A stretch of DNA of 64,000 nucleotides from Eumeta japonica (taxonomy: Eukaryota > Arthropoda > Insecta > Lepidoptera > Psychidae), in NCBI GenBank assembly GCA_005406025.1, contig BGZK01001320.1:107736-171735 (forward strand). Direction: 5' to 3'. The position numbers and the translations under genes were made by a program. This document shows positions 12,901-24,185 of this stretch, piece after piece. The notes beneath the pieces are model-generated. The model saw only the letters and a program-made list of their open reading frames with translations. It searched no databases and was not told the DNA's origin. The stretch's first letter is position 1, and each line of letters opens with the position of its first letter.

Positions 12901-15859
12901 ACCTTTGAAAAAATTCTTGTTTAGCCGTTAAAAAGCTAATTTTGAATACGGGATATAGGTACTTAGTTTGATCCACTACTTTTACAAGTCGGATCGATGT
13001 ATTGCTGAATTCATTTTCGTAGTTATACACCAAGAATTAAAATTTACCGTGTCGATTATCTAACACCAAATCAGATTTGGCGCTAGTTAATTAAACCGGT
13101 GTGTTCATACAAGCATGTGTTTCAAATTTTTCAAGTCAAGTTCAAAATCGTATAATTAACACCGCTGGCGTGATGAATCCCAGCCTCAAGAAATTTTACC
13201 CAACCTCGTTTATATTAAACGACCGCAGAGACCTCTACCCGTTCCGAGAGAGCGGTTTCTCTTACACAAAGAAAAATGATAAAGCGACTATTATTATGCG
13301 ACGCTTCGGCTTCAACCCGAAAACCGGGGACTTCATCTTTAGTACGTGCTAATGAATTTTTAAAGTACAAATATAGTGTTTGTTCACCCAACGATACCGT
13401 TCGATGATGCGGCGTGTAAAAAATATCACAAGAAATCCCTGACTTTTTTGACAGTGAGTAGAAACTGCTATGAATGAACATGAAAAACCTGTTCACAATA
13501 GCGAAAGACAACCGTTGTCGGGTTCAAATACCGGGGAAACATGAATTCGTACGAAGTGCTCCGTCTTGGTGTACACAATACACAAAAAAAGTGGTAATAA
13601 TTTAAACAATAATATAATTGTTATTTCTAAATGTACACTACCGTTGTTGACATCCTAAAAGACAAATTTTTGTAGGAGTGTATTTAGAATGCTATTAATT
13701 TAATTTGAAAAAACATGACTGTACATGAAATATACATACACCATTTTGGTTCTAAATCCTAATTGGAACAGTTAAAATGTTTTTCTTTTTCGTAATCTTT
13801 CCACACAATTGATGGGTCCAAGCAATTGGTTTTTCTAAATGTTAAAAAAAAATGAAAAAAAGACTTTGAGGTTCTTAAAACACGTTGTACTTTTAAAATT
13901 GTAACTTGGCCATCCCAGTCTGTTTCGTTAACACGTCACGTTCGTTCACTCGTATAAACTTAATATACGAACTTCCAAATTACACGTGTAATAGACCGAG
14001 AAATTATTACATTCGAAGTTAATATAACTTTTAATACGCATCACGGAGGCCCTCGTTTCAGAAACGCCTGCGGGTTCTCGCTGTCACGTCATCGCGTGTA
14101 CTTGTGATTATGGAGGCTTATTTCTTTTAGGTTTCCAATTACTGAGATATATTTATTTTTTTTTGGAATTTTTGTTCTAATTTTATCTCTTCAGATTAGG
14201 ATATACATATGTAGCGTCTGTCTGTACATACATTTTTTTTTGACGTGACAACGTCTTAAATTAGGTTGCGGCTGGGAGTCACTTTGAAAAGTGTAACGCT
14301 CGGTAACGTAACGATGAGTCACCGAACGAGAGAGAGGCGCCGAATGCCTTGCCTCTCTCCCACTCAACTATGATCGGTCTGCCGCGCGCGCAGCACTAGA
14401 AATTATGCATAGCTTGCAAATGTATTGCAAGTTATTGTATGTATATTTGTATATAAATACGTATGTATGTGTAAAGGTAAAAATAAAATTTTGTTAATAT
14501 GAAATTCAGTGCGAGATTCTTTGTATAAATTAATGTTTTAAATATAATTCTTTGTATAAATAAATGTTTTAAATTGTTACTATTATTTCATCCTTCTTCC
14601 TACTATACGAATGAATATTCACATTAAAATGATTTTACCATTCAAAGTCGTTGTCACGTAAAACTTTCGCCCGTATACCGACTTTACAGGCAACCAAATT
14701 TTTTTTTTGTTAAATTCTGCGATATATCATTGCTTTTATGATTCAATGACTTCAATTCTATTATCTATAAAATATTTGTCTGTTTGTTTCTCTTCCTGTT
14801 TGTCTGTAAGTATATTTATAACTTAAGAACGGTTTGAGTTGGTATACATTAAAAACATGTATTTGCGCAAATGATAGGTTATATATTATTTTGATAAAGG
14901 CTCTGTCTGTTTGTTTGTGCGACTTCATTTTCAAAACGGCTGGATAGATTTTAACTATATTTCGAATAGAAGTAAATTAGTTCCTGGAATAAAAAATATG
15001 ATACTCTTTGTCTATCCACACTAATATGTGAAACTATATATATGACGTCTTTGTAAAATTTTGCCATATTTATTCCATGACGAATCTAGTCCATATATAT
15101 CATTTTCAAATTTGAACTCTAACAGTCTGTCGTTAAAGTGTTTGTTTGTTTGGTTGTTTGTCGGAACTAATAATCTTTGAAAAGACTTAATTGACTGTAA
15201 GCAAATTTTGCATAGACTGCCTGCAATGAGTGTGTATTTTGTTCGTTTTATTTGGGTATATATGCCATTTATCCGATTACTAAATAACTGGCGATATGTA
15301 CGCGAAACTGGGATCATTAAAAAAACTAGCATTTGTATTCGATTTCGTTGCCATATTTGAAATATTAAGCCAAACTACTGAATCGATTCTAAAAATTCTT
15401 TCCCTAATAAGAATTTCTCCGAGTAAAATAAGCTATTAATATTTGGTCTTGGCTTCATCAGCATATTTGTGCTATTACAGATTCTAAAAATTATTGCACT
15501 CATAAAAAGTTACATATATCTATTTCATCTAGCATTTGACTCGGTTTCGTCGAAATTGGAATCATAATCGACATCGGAATCAAAATCGCAAAAGGGACGG
15601 AAGCAGAAACGGAAGGAGATTCATGACCGGGAGGGATCGAAATCGAAAACGGAACCAAGGTCGAAATCGAATGGGGGACTAAAATTTGAATTAAGAGTGT
15701 GACCGGAATCAGACTGAAAAGCAATACCGAAATCCAAATCGAGAGCGAGACCGGGATCCGAATTGAGTACGGGACAGCGATCAAGATCATGATTGAACGC
15801 ATGATCGATCGATATACAAAATGAAGGAATGTATTCTGCGTCCACGCGGGCAAAAGCTA

Positions 15860-15904
<45 letters not shown>

Positions 15905-16890
15905 CTGGAACTTTACTAGATATTTTTTCAGATTACGTTTCTTTCATAATATCATATAGGTATCATTTCCGATATGCGGCAACCACTGCACTTTGTATAC
16001 GCCAAGGTCTCGTAGACGTTTGATAGTCAGAATTCAAGTTGCGAAATCATGGCTGTGTGCAGATTTCACGCAGCTGAGTTGTAATTTACACCTACCCTCG
16101 AAGTGTTTCATGACTTTTTCGTTCAATTTTAGAGAACAGCGTCGCACAATATGCAAATGAGCCTAAGTCTAGAAAAAATCATTGGTACAGCCTCGAGATC
16201 TAATTCACGACTTTCAAACGGAAGACAGAGCCTCACACACAATCACCTCACATTACCATTATAATTATTATAATTTTCAGAACTTGCAACCTTTGAACTG
16301 AGATTAAAAACTATAATGCCTTATATAATTCATTAAAATTTATCCATTTCGCGCTCATTATTTTAAAACTGTTGATTTTTTTGCGACCTTGTTATCAAAT
16401 TAATTGAAAGTTATACCTCGTTATCACAGTCTGTTATCACTCTAAATGAAATTTGGTACATTACAAACTCACTTTGATATATACGAATCAAATGGCTTTG
16501 CCCCCGAGTTTGTAGAATGAACGTTTGAATTAATAATTATTTCATGATAAAAGGAAAAAATTATAAAAATTCGATTTTACGCGCAAAGCTGCGTGTTCGC
16601 ACGTGTTTCGTTTCCGAACATCGTCAACAATAAACATCGATATCAACAAAATTCAACAACAGTTCCGATCGCGGCGGCTACATCAAAAACATCGTCGTTC
16701 GCGCCGGAGGAGATCGTTAAGTGTACAATAATTCTATTTGCAGGGCGACAGCGGAGGTCCATTAACCTACAAAGACCACTTAGTCGGCGTGTCCTCGTTC
16801 GGCGTGGGCTGCGGCACCTACCCCGGGGTGTATACCAAAATATCGGCGATGCTGCCCTGGATCACGGAGAAAATCGATGAGAGCTCCTGA
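3926..16890 (+). CDS. Secreted trypsin-like S1 serine protease, five exons
   Basis: The CDS joins 3926-3983, 7031-7196, 8680-8923, 11283-11429 and 16744-16890, giving 253 residues with no internal stop. The first 19 residues form a signal peptide ([19 protein letters not shown]), then a ten-residue propeptide, then IVGG at 30. The triad is His71 (TAAHC), Asp113 (DYDICLVKL) and Ser208 (GDSGGP). Asp202, six residues before Ser208, with Gly225 and Gly233, predicts cleavage after Arg/Lys. The family's three core disulfides are C56-C72, C178-C195 and C204-C228; C115 is extra. N50 and N148 lie in glycosylation sequons. The mature part is 224 residues, normal for the family. By family it is an extracellular endopeptidase, of gut or haemolymph. 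Oddity: the residue before IVGG is Gly, not Lys/Arg. An in-frame ATG at 3881 would add 15 residues; 3926 gives the cleaner signal peptide. Confidence 0.9.
4927..4974. repeat. Near-perfect inverted repeat (22-bp arms, about 4-nt loop)
   Basis: The left arm GTTTCAAAAACATACC and its continuation pair with the right arm ending GGTATGTTTTTGAAAC-like (GATATGTTTTTGAAAC), with about two mismatches near the loop. It lies in intron 1 of the protease. The stem is shorter than a typical miRNA precursor. Confidence 0.6.
5855..5912 (-). repeat. End fragment of a lepidopteran-type dispersed repeat
   Basis: Read on the minus strand it begins GCGGGCAAGTACGAAC and has GGAACGCGC/CGTTCCGTAC-type sequence where the fuller copies at 12411 and 51650 have CGGCCAAGTGCGAG and GGGTTCC. 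Only this end is clearly recognisable. Confidence 0.4.
6632..6668. repeat. Perfect 17-bp inverted repeat with a 3-nt loop
   Basis: ACGTGCTATGGAATCTT is followed by AAA and its exact reverse complement. It is in intron 1, about 360 bp before exon 2. No transposon ends are visible around it. Confidence 0.75.
7031..7196 (+). CDS. Protease exon 2 (propeptide, IVGG, catalytic His)
   Basis: The acceptor TTTCTTTTGCCAG ends at 7030 and the donor is CC|GTAAGA with GT at 7197. The exon encodes the propeptide, IVGG, the HWCGG segment and TAAHC with the catalytic His. It leaves two bases, completed as Pro by exon 3. Confidence 0.9.
8003..8021 (+). repeat. GA microsatellite
   Basis: About eight uninterrupted GA units followed by a purine-rich tail, inside intron 2. 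Confidence 0.8.
8414..8448. repeat. Perfect 14-bp inverted repeat
   Basis: AATACTTTTTATTA and its exact complement TAATAAAAAGTATT, separated by 7 nt, in intron 2. It is AT-rich, so chance is more likely than for the 6632 palindrome. Confidence 0.6.
8680..8923 (+). CDS. Protease exon 3 (catalytic Asp)
   Basis: The acceptor is GTTTTCCAG, ending at 8679; the donor is AAG|GTAAGT, the strongest in the gene. The exon encodes the [10 protein letters not shown] strand, the DYDICLVKL motif with catalytic Asp, and the TGWG segment. It ends in phase 0. Confidence 0.9.
8924..11282 (+). other. Intron 3 of the serine protease
   Basis: Contains a GC-richer segment at about 9060-9310 and another at about 10680-10810 in an AT-rich background. 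Neither gives a splice-framed exon with a recognisable domain. Confidence 0.7.
11283..11429 (+). CDS. Protease exon 4 (MICAG to DACQ)
   Basis: The acceptor is ATCTTCGCAG; the donor is CAG|GTCTAC, weaker than the others at +3 to +6. The 49 codons cover SCKF, MICAG and DACQ, including the Asp equivalent to trypsin Asp189. Phase 0 on both sides. Confidence 0.88.
12411..12703 (+). repeat. Lepidopteran-type dispersed repeat, nearly complete
   Basis: It begins AAAACCCGGCCAAGTGCGAG, continues with GAAGGGTTCC, has a GACAGATAGACAAACGGACA block, and ends with GGGTCCCGTTGACACCC and TACAAAGCCCTA. A second copy lies inverted at 51363-51650. The layout matches a widespread non-coding repeat I recognise from moths and butterflies. 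Confidence 0.7.
14330..14359. repeat. Short hairpin (GAGAGAGGC / GCCTCTCTC)
   Basis: A 9-bp perfect stem with a 12-nt loop, inside a locally GC-rich stretch of intron 4 (about 14260-14400). It may be part of a decayed dispersed element. Confidence 0.45.
15530..15860 (+). repeat. Degenerate GGAATCGAAATCG-type repeat
   Basis: Loosely repeated 6-12 bp words (GGAATC, GAAATCGAAA, GGGATC, GAGACCGGGATC) run to about 15790. The end is GATATACAAAATGAAGGAAT, then TTCTGCGTCC and GCGGGCAAAAGCTAG. The segment at 24080-24185 ends the same way (CATACAAGATGGAGGAATTC, TTTTGCGTCC), so this is a repeat family, not a gene. Open frames through it come from the short-period repetition. Confidence 0.55.
15862..15903. 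repeat. Long TA microsatellite
   Basis: About 20 uninterrupted TA units directly after the GGCAAAAGCTAG end of the preceding repeat. This position, right at the end of the repeat, suggests it grew from the element's 3' tail. Confidence 0.85.
16744..16890 (+). CDS. Protease exon 5 (catalytic Ser, stop)
   Basis: The acceptor is TTCTATTTGCAG. The exon opens exactly at GDSGGP, so the Asp189 pocket residue and the catalytic Ser are split by intron 4. It then gives [17 protein letters not shown] and a short C-terminal helix, ending with TGA at 16888-16890. Confidence 0.9.
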   Translation, partial: GDSGGPLTYKDHLVGVSSFGVGCGTYPGVYTKISAMLPWITEKIDESS

Positions 16891-17007
16891 GCTTTTCCTT
16901 TGAATATCAATTTTCATTTCATGCATAAAGAAATTTCTGACTTCGAGAAGTATAAATGCCTATAAATTCTTAGACACGCCTTATTATCTTTCGATTACAG
17001 CGAAATG

Positions 17008-17013
17008 AATAAA
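17008..17013 (+). terminator. Poly(A) signal of the serine protease
   Basis: AATAAA lies about 118 bases after the protease stop codon, within AT-rich sequence. It is the first canonical hexamer after the stop. Confidence 0.7.
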
Positions 17014-19739
17014 ATTTTTATATTAATTATTCGAATTTATGTTTCATTATGGTTATTTCCCGCCCCCTTCGCTGACAGACCTTTGATATGATACTTTCGG
17101 ATCCCAAAGTCGTGCCTGCTCTCGCTTTCTATACCGATCCTTGTCTCTATTTCGATGCCGGCCCCATGCCGGTCTTGGTTTTAGGCATTGCTGCCATTTT
17201 TCCGGTACCTATAATGATAATTGTTTTTATACATAAATCATCCTATGTCGTATTGCAAAGATAAAATCCATGTCTATATAAACTTTAATGAAACACCCGG
17301 TACTTGATCTAAAATAAATAAGTCTAAATATTTTACGTCTGGCGTATTTTCTTATTATCTTAATCTTCTTCTTTTTAAATTCTCATTTTGTTTTTTTATG
17401 TTTTCAAGTCATAAGCATTGAAAAATTGGGAATTTCGTAATCGATAATAAATGTAAATAACAAACTCACATGTAATTTAATAAAAGGGTAGCTTGATACT
17501 TCAAATTGACGCATCGTACTTATCTCAACTTTCAAAATAATATAGTATTGCACGTCACATTTTATGATATTTACCACGAGTTAAGTCTTTAAATTTCATA
17601 GTAAGACAAAATCTTTATAAACTCATTTTTAGGTAAACGTAGCAACAATCGTGTATACTTGAAGATATTTATAGATATCGAGACCGGGATCGGAATTGCT
17701 ACCGAAAGCAGATGAAGCTGTTAAAATTGTATACCTCAATTCCATATACATATCTTACATACATTATCTTTACACGGTATAAGTATGCACGCGTCACATC
17801 TTCGGGCTTTAGCTAGGAGCACTTACAATAAATTATATTAATTATATAGAGTAGATATATGCGCATAATAGTGCTTAACAATTCAGATGCAGTGTCCTAT
17901 TCAAATAATAAAATTTCGTGCTAGCTCTCGCTTGCAGCTCTACCAGCGTGAACGTACAATGAATTCCGAAATCTTTTATATCGACCGACGACGCAATGAT
18001 CACGAGCCTTATATTTTGCTTTCGTTTTCATCCTGGCTCCGCTTTTGATTCGATTCTGGTTTCAATTTAGATTATGGCTGTGTTCGAAATATATATAGAG
18101 TAAAAAAATAATAGCGAAACTGGATAAAATCATGTTATTTCAGAGTAACGTACATGTCATATATGTTATTCCGGGGCGTAAGCTATTAAATTTCATTGAT
18201 TTCTGTCCAGTAGATTTATGTGGGGTTTGCGAAAAAATTCACGGACAGACAGACGAAAATTCATAGAACCGTTGAATGCATTCAGTCAACATTTTTAATA
18301 CCTTCAGTAGTAGTAGTTTCTTGGAATTATATATTTGTATGGCGCGTTACGAAAAAATGATGAGAGTTTATTTTTATCGGGGTGACACGTAAACTACAGT
18401 ATGAAGTTGTTCGCAAGCGGTTCAGTGAGCAACTTCAAACCACTAATAACTGATGTGTCAAACGTTCGAGTTGGAGGAGTTGCCATTTATCAAAATAAGG
18501 ACCATACTACCAATGCTATTATTCCAAAGATTGTTGAGATTGAATGGCAAGAGGAATGAGGTTCAACAGTGATATCAGTCGGTGAGTTTTGTGTAGCTGA
18601 ATGCGGAATGATGGCAATAAAATCCTTTTGACTGTAATTTACATTACCTAGTCTGAATCTAAAATGGACGACATCAAACATTAAAAAAAAAAGTTAGGGC
18701 CATACACAAAAATACATGTTAATTTATTTGAAATTTGTCAACTATGTTGTCTATCCTATTACGGTCCTTTTATTATTTTATTGTAATTAATTATTTGAAA
18801 ACATTTTTTTTAATTACACCAACGAAGTATAACTTCTCACGCGCGTAAATAATTTTTTCAGATATGTTTAACGTACATATTTTTTCTCTGTACTTTCAAT
18901 TTTATAATAGGTATAAATGATATAAATCTAGAACGAGACTGAAAACAATAAAAAAAATTATCTTCGAATGTGGCTTTAGTGTGCATCCATGATTAATACG
19001 TAACAGGTATTTTTTTATATTGGCGTTGTTTACACGAGAGTTGAGTTTTGGTTGAAATACATTGATAATATAACTATATATAATATACACATATATTATG
19101 TATATACGTACAACATAGATATATATGTCGGATCTTTTCGTATTGTATTTGTAAATTTACGTTTTAAGCAATAGATTGCAATTTTTGTATATACAATAAT
19201 ATGCATTATTTTTCGTGTACAATAGCATATTAAACGAAAATTGTAATAAATATTTGTAGTAGTAGTATATAGTATAGTAATAAAGAATAAAAAAAGCACT
19301 TAATTTAAAAGTATTTCCTACACAACAAAGTATTTTCTGACGATTCAAAAAATAAACACGTAATCTTTCAAGTTTTCACTTCTGTCGGCGCTCCCTGATC
19401 GCCACTATTTCTTGTACTATTTATATAGTGGGATATCTTATTCTCTTCGTTATCTTATTTTGTTCTCAACGTTGTCGTGCTGTCGATATGTTTTTTTTTT
19501 CCTGTAATATATATAATTTCAAATTATTTTCAAATAAGGAACTGAAGGTGTATTCAAAATTTATATAATACATGTAGAGAGGACGAACTTCTTAGATAGT
19601 CAGCAAAACATTTCCATTGACACGCGGACAAATCCATGCGTTAGGTATATACGTACACGTATACAAAAACTGATCGCTTAAAACCTACAAATTTGTATAT
19701 GTTATGCAATACTGTCCACGTAATGTTTCACTGAAGGTC
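17014..19739. other. Spacer without a supported gene
   Basis: AT-rich, with short GATCGGGATCGG-like or TTTTGATTCG-like patches near 17100-17210, 17670-17710 and 18000-18070 that look like pieces of the repeat at 15530. A GACAGACAGACG stretch near 18243 is a remnant of a dispersed repeat. No exon or RNA gene is visible. Confidence 0.5.
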
Positions 19740-20655
19740 GGCCGGGTTGACATTTAGATTTCGTCGCCGGCCGGCTCGGTCGCTTCACACAAACCGAAAA
19801 TTTCTTTGATTCATTTTTGACGCGATTTCTTTTCTACATGGCGCGATTTCGTTTCTACGACTTGTTTCTTCATCCTTAAAACCGACGATATCTGCGTGTG
19901 AGTTTAAAATAAACGCCTCCTGCTCCACGTCTACGGGCCCAGCATGACGAGAGTGTGTAGGACTATCCGTTCCATTCATTTCATTACGTAGGCGCGAGAA
20001 AAATAGTTCTATATAGACACTTTTCTCTAGGGCAGTGCGTCATGCTAGGCCTGTTGGAATAGAACTCGGACCTTCTGCGTCGCAGACAAGAAAAACTGAC
20101 CTCGTCGCTGTCGTTTTTACACATCGATAACTTAGAAATAGCCGACGTCGTTGCCTGAACACGAATCACTGTAACTACCACTAGTGTGTTTTGTGTATAG
20201 GCACAGAATATTCTGCTCCATTCCCGATTGCGCGGGCGGGGGCGCGTTCATCGGCCCGCAACAGCAAACAAGACAAATTGACACCATGATTAGCGGTCGA
20301 AGTAGGGGGGGGGTGGTGAATACGACGTTCACGATGATCGATGTACAAGTATGTACGTACAGCGCACATACAGCGGTAAAGGAAGACGCGGTTCGGTAGA
20401 AGAGGGTATTTGCCTATTTCTACTGACTGAAAATAAGTCGTTCGACGAGAGTAAACAGTTTTTAGGGTTCCATATTATATTAAAAAAAAACTGTGGCCAC
20501 GCCTGGCTAAGGGTGCCGTCTTGGAACCGGAAGATATCGGATTCGATCCTGACAACGAACAAATTGACAGATGAATTTTTAACTTAAGCGAAACACTAAA
20601 CCACTCGTAGAGTAATGTGGGAGGGTATGAGGGTATTTAGTGGGGTTATACAAAC
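19740..20655. other. GC-richer segment with small orphan reading frames
   Basis: Base composition is clearly higher in GC than the flanks. A 64-codon minus-strand frame (19979 to 19785) starts MNGTDSPTHSRHAG and contains a 21-bp tandem duplication that gives RRNEIAP then CRKEIAS. I do not recognise it and find no splice partner. At 20495-20545 a TGGCTAAGGGTG word followed by GGATTCGATCC resembles tRNA A and B boxes, as in a SINE head. Confidence 0.35.
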
Positions 20656-20659
20656 CTGA

Positions 20660-21234
20660 CATAACCCCGTAAAGAAATGAGACCCTTATAGGATCACTTC
20701 CGTGTCTGTCTGTCCGTCTCTCGCGGCGTATTCTCTACAAATCTGGCGCATGAATAAAAATACGATTTGGTACATGTAGAGAGTTGGGCGACCCAGTCAC
20801 GAACATATATAGCCTAAATAAACGATTGTGAAGGTCAGTTTTAGAGGGAGACATAATTAAAAAATTATAAAAAAAAATATTTAAGTGCACCATGTAACAA
20901 GTCAAATTAATGATCGGCTTTGAGAAATACCAATACGCTATTTTTATAATCTTAAAACAAATAGATTAATATAACAAAATCGATGATTTCTCCTTATACA
21001 AGAAACTGCTGAACCTAAAATTGTTAGACGATAGGGCTTTGTGCGTATCGTACAGGAATACTTAAACGAAAATCCTCAGCCTTTAAATTTTCACTGGAAA
21101 AGCTTTTCTCGTCATGAATATTTTGGCCGAGAGGAGTAAATCCGTTGCCTAATTTAGCGAAGGGCTACATAACGCGATGATTTATAGAACGGAACCCTGT
21201 GCAAGCGAGTCCGACTATCGCTTGGTCGGTTTTC
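20660..21234 (-). repeat. Lepidopteran-type dispersed repeat
   Basis: Read on the minus strand it begins AAAACCGACCAAGCGATAGT, then GCACAGGGTTCC, and ends near a GACGGACAGACAGACACGG block. The outer words match the repeat at 12411, but the roughly 500-bp interior differs, so it is a related family or a copy with foreign filling. Confidence 0.55.
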
Positions 21235-21537
21235 ATGCATTATTTTGAAAAATAAAGTTGATGACATAACAAACTCACAAGCGCTCCAAACTATATTCGC
21301 ATGTTAGCACGTGCGAGTGTGTATGTATCTGCCTGTTTGTATCGTATGTGTATGCCTATCTTTTAAAGATTGATCGTGCGCGATTGCGCAGAACGTAAAT
21401 ATGCAGATCCAACAGCAATTGCATTCGGAATTGCAACTAGATACATGACCTGCTCTTAGGAATTGGGAATTGGCAAATCAGAGAGAATTTATATATTATA
21501 AAATTATCTGAATTATACATATGGTCGAAAAAAAAAA

Positions 21538-22403
21538 TACCGGACGAGTGCGAATAGAATTAGTTTGCTGAGGGTTCCGTACAAACTTAATTTTATAAGT
21601 ATGTAGATATTTTTTGCATCAAGGGACTACAATTTTGGTCTATTTCGAGTACAGATATTGAAGAGGTCAATTTTGAGAATTTCGAAACGTTTTGTTTTAA
21701 AAATATACGAATTTTTGAAGATCCTAAATTGTCATAGCGGCTATTAAAAATGTTCTAACTATATCGGTATACTTGTTATCGTGGTAGAGATATAATCACA
21801 ATTACCAAGCACGAAAATGGGACAGGTCGACTGATGAAATATCACATTATCACAGAAAATAGACTTGAAGTTACAGCTTTCGCTGTTTCGTTTCGTCCGT
21901 TGAGTGGGAGTTCCGAAGGCTCATTCCCCCTTCATCAGCCCACTTCCCCCTCCATCGGATATCATATTCCTACCAAAAAAGTCGGCACCGCACTGGTGAC
22001 TCCTCTGGAATTATGTTTACCTGCTTAATGGTGGCTCACACAATCGCTTGTTCCTCGACCTACTCTAAAAAATAACTATAAATTGACGGTTTTCAGATTT
22101 TTCTCTTGTTTGTGTTTTAAACCTTGCTTTTTTCCGAATTTCGTGATTCTAAATCAATGGAAAGTATTCTATTGGTTTTGATTTACTTGCGAGTGTCAAA
22201 ATATAAGGCATTTTGATTACATTAATTTAGAACTTTGATTTCTTTGTACTTCAAAGGACCCCAGACCTACACACAGAAGTATTTTACTTTAATTGTAATT
22301 TGAAATCGTTGCTCAGTTCTGAGAAAATAGCTTTTAGAAAATAGACGGAAAAACGGCCGATGAAGTTTGACTTTTTCCTTTTGCCACACGGAACTCTAAA
22401 AAA
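21538..22403 (+). repeat. Dispersed repeat interrupted by another repeat
   Basis: It starts ATACCGGACGAGTGCGAAT and GAGGGTTCCGTAC and ends TTTGCCACACGGAACTCTAAA, the two ends expected for the CGGCCAAGTGCGAG/GGAACC family. Between them, at about 21800-22072, sits a different repeat whose other copies are at 26365 and 36415. Confidence 0.55.
21800..22072 (+). repeat. Repeat of the CACTGGTGACTCCTC family, inner insertion
   Basis: Key words in order: GGGACAGGTCGACTGATGAA, TTTCGTCCGTTGAGTG, CCCCCTCCATCGGATATC, GTCGGCACCGCACTGGTGAC, TCCTCTGGAATT, then CTCTAAAAAA. The same order appears at 26365-26722, and the 3' half appears inverted at 36415-36600. No coding function. Confidence 0.6.
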
Positions 22404-24079
22404 GTTACATTTTAGCACATTCGAGACGCAAGGAGAAGTAAAAGCCCAAAGATAACTTTACCAATGAATATCGCTCCAAAGATAAATTTCGGGAGGGCAA
22501 ACTTTCAAAATAAAACAAAGTTGTCAACCGGTTGCGCAACTGTATAAAACTCAATTAAGATTTCATACAGATAACTGTTGAAGACGACTAAGATTGATGA
22601 AGGCTCCGGCATGGGGAGCCTTTTAATGGCTGCTTTAATTGAAAACAGTTTTCAAATGTCTAGACTATGAAAAAAAAAACTATATAATTCAAACATCGAT
22701 TATTAAATGCCAGATAGAGACTTAATCTAGAGCTTTATGATTTAATAAAAGTCGAGAGATGTTTGTTTCTAAGCTAGTCTACATCTCGAAAAAAAGGAAT
22801 TTTAGCGATTCTACGAATTAATTTGTGTTATGAGCGAGCGCCTGTTTGATCCCGAATAACCTTTAACAGATTATACAAAAAAAGTACTAAAAAAATATCA
22901 ATTTCAAAACTTATCAAACAAAGAATATTTATTTTTCGTATGTGAAAAGTCACGACTATATAATTTACGTAAAAAAAAACGATATTCTGTTAAACTTTAT
23001 TTTTTGCTATGTATAAAAAATTGAATAATTAATAAATTATTACAATAAAATGCGACGTAATGATGGAATCCTATTTTGTATAGTCGTCAAAAGGCCTCCA
23101 CGAAGTGGTATAATTTTAAAAGTTTTTACACAACATATACACGGTGTGGAATATTAACTAGGAATTCCAAAAAAATCTATTAAAAGTGGGCCTGTACAAT
23201 GAAAAATCAAAAAAAGGCATTCTGGCCATATTTTTACCCTTGAAGTATATAGGTAGTGATCTATTTTTTTTTTTTGAATTTTTAAAGAAATGTTAAGTAT
23301 AACTAAAACAATTTTATTCTGTCTTACTGTCAGAGTTGCAACTACGTACTATCGCTGTGCGTTCGCCGCAAAGTGCATTATGTTTTCAGTATTTAATGAA
23401 ATCGATAAATAATTAAAACGAAGTTCCACAATTCAGAACTTTCTAATAAGGAATATTTATCTACTTTATGAACTGAAACCGAAAATGGTACCGAAATTTA
23501 AAATGGATTTGTAATTTTTAGATTATTTGTCTGTTTGCCCTATTATTCATATGAAGCGCATCTTAATTATTCCATATAATTATATTGTAATAAAATATTT
23601 CGGTTTCATAGTATTTGAGGTCTCTCAAAATGTTTTTTTTTTTAAAGAAATTGTTCTTTTTGAATAATTGTGTTAATAAAAATAGGTCATTTTTGAAATC
23701 TATTCAGCTGCGGTTCTGAAAAAAACTCTGTTTGACCCCATAACCACCATTAAAAGCTATAAGTGTAATTAAAAGATATAACTAATTAGTTGGAAAAATA
23801 TTTTTATATTCATAAAAGTAATTTTCAAATTAAAATCAAATTCAGATCAAATTTAAAATATCTAAAAGGATATTGCTCACTTAAAATCCCTCAAGACTTG
23901 AGCAATGTTGACCACACTTAGATTAACCTATAAATATAATAAAATTGTAGATTTTGGATGTCTGTAATAAGAAATATTCTTCCCCGTATATCAGTTTTTT
24001 TTGAAAGCGTATTAGGCAAAAACCGTTTAACTATTCAAAATCTTATCTCCCATAAATATAAGGTTTACATTGCGTAAAG
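22404..24079. other. AT-rich spacer
   Basis: Long A- and T-runs and no conserved motif. A short GGCTCC/GGAGCC hairpin lies at about 22606-22623. No gene supported. Confidence 0.5.
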
Positions 24080-24185
24080 CTGAGATCAGATCGAGAGCAA
24101 GATCGGGATCGGGATCGTGGTCGACAGCGCGGTCGGTCAACATACAAGATGGAGGAATTCGTTTTGCGTCCTCGTGAGCGGAGAT
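24080..24185 (+). repeat. GGGATCGGGATCG repeat with conserved tail
   Basis: GATCGGGATCGGGATCGTGG is followed by a tail (CATACAAGATGGAGGAATTC, TTTTGCGTCCTCGTGAGCGG) shared with the end of the repeat at 15530-15860. A second copy of that family. Confidence 0.55.

Larger units (their letters stand above)
11430..16743 (+). other. Intron 4 of the serine protease
   Basis: The longest intron (5.3 kb). It carries the dispersed repeat at 12411-12703, a short hairpin at 14330-14359 and the GGAATCGAAATCG-type degenerate repeat ending in a long TA microsatellite (15530-15903). Short open frames near 13100-13510 show no domain. Confidence 0.75.

Noticed and set aside
13101..13511. Overlapping plus and minus frames of 83 and 98 codons inside intron 4
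   Set aside because: No domain, no splice sites of matching phase, and both strands are open, so neither is supported.
15500..15853. Two overlapping minus-strand frames of 117 and 74 codons
   Set aside because: They are low-complexity products of the GGAATC/GAAATC short-period repeat, open in more than one frame.
16593..16880. 95-codon plus-strand frame over protease exon 5
   Set aside because: It reads exon 5 in the wrong frame; the correct frame gives GDSGGP and PGVYTKIS.
20495..20560. tRNA gene near TGGCTAAGGGTG and GGATTCGATCC
   Set aside because: A- and B-box-like words are spaced as in tRNA, but the acceptor arms do not pair; probably a SINE head.
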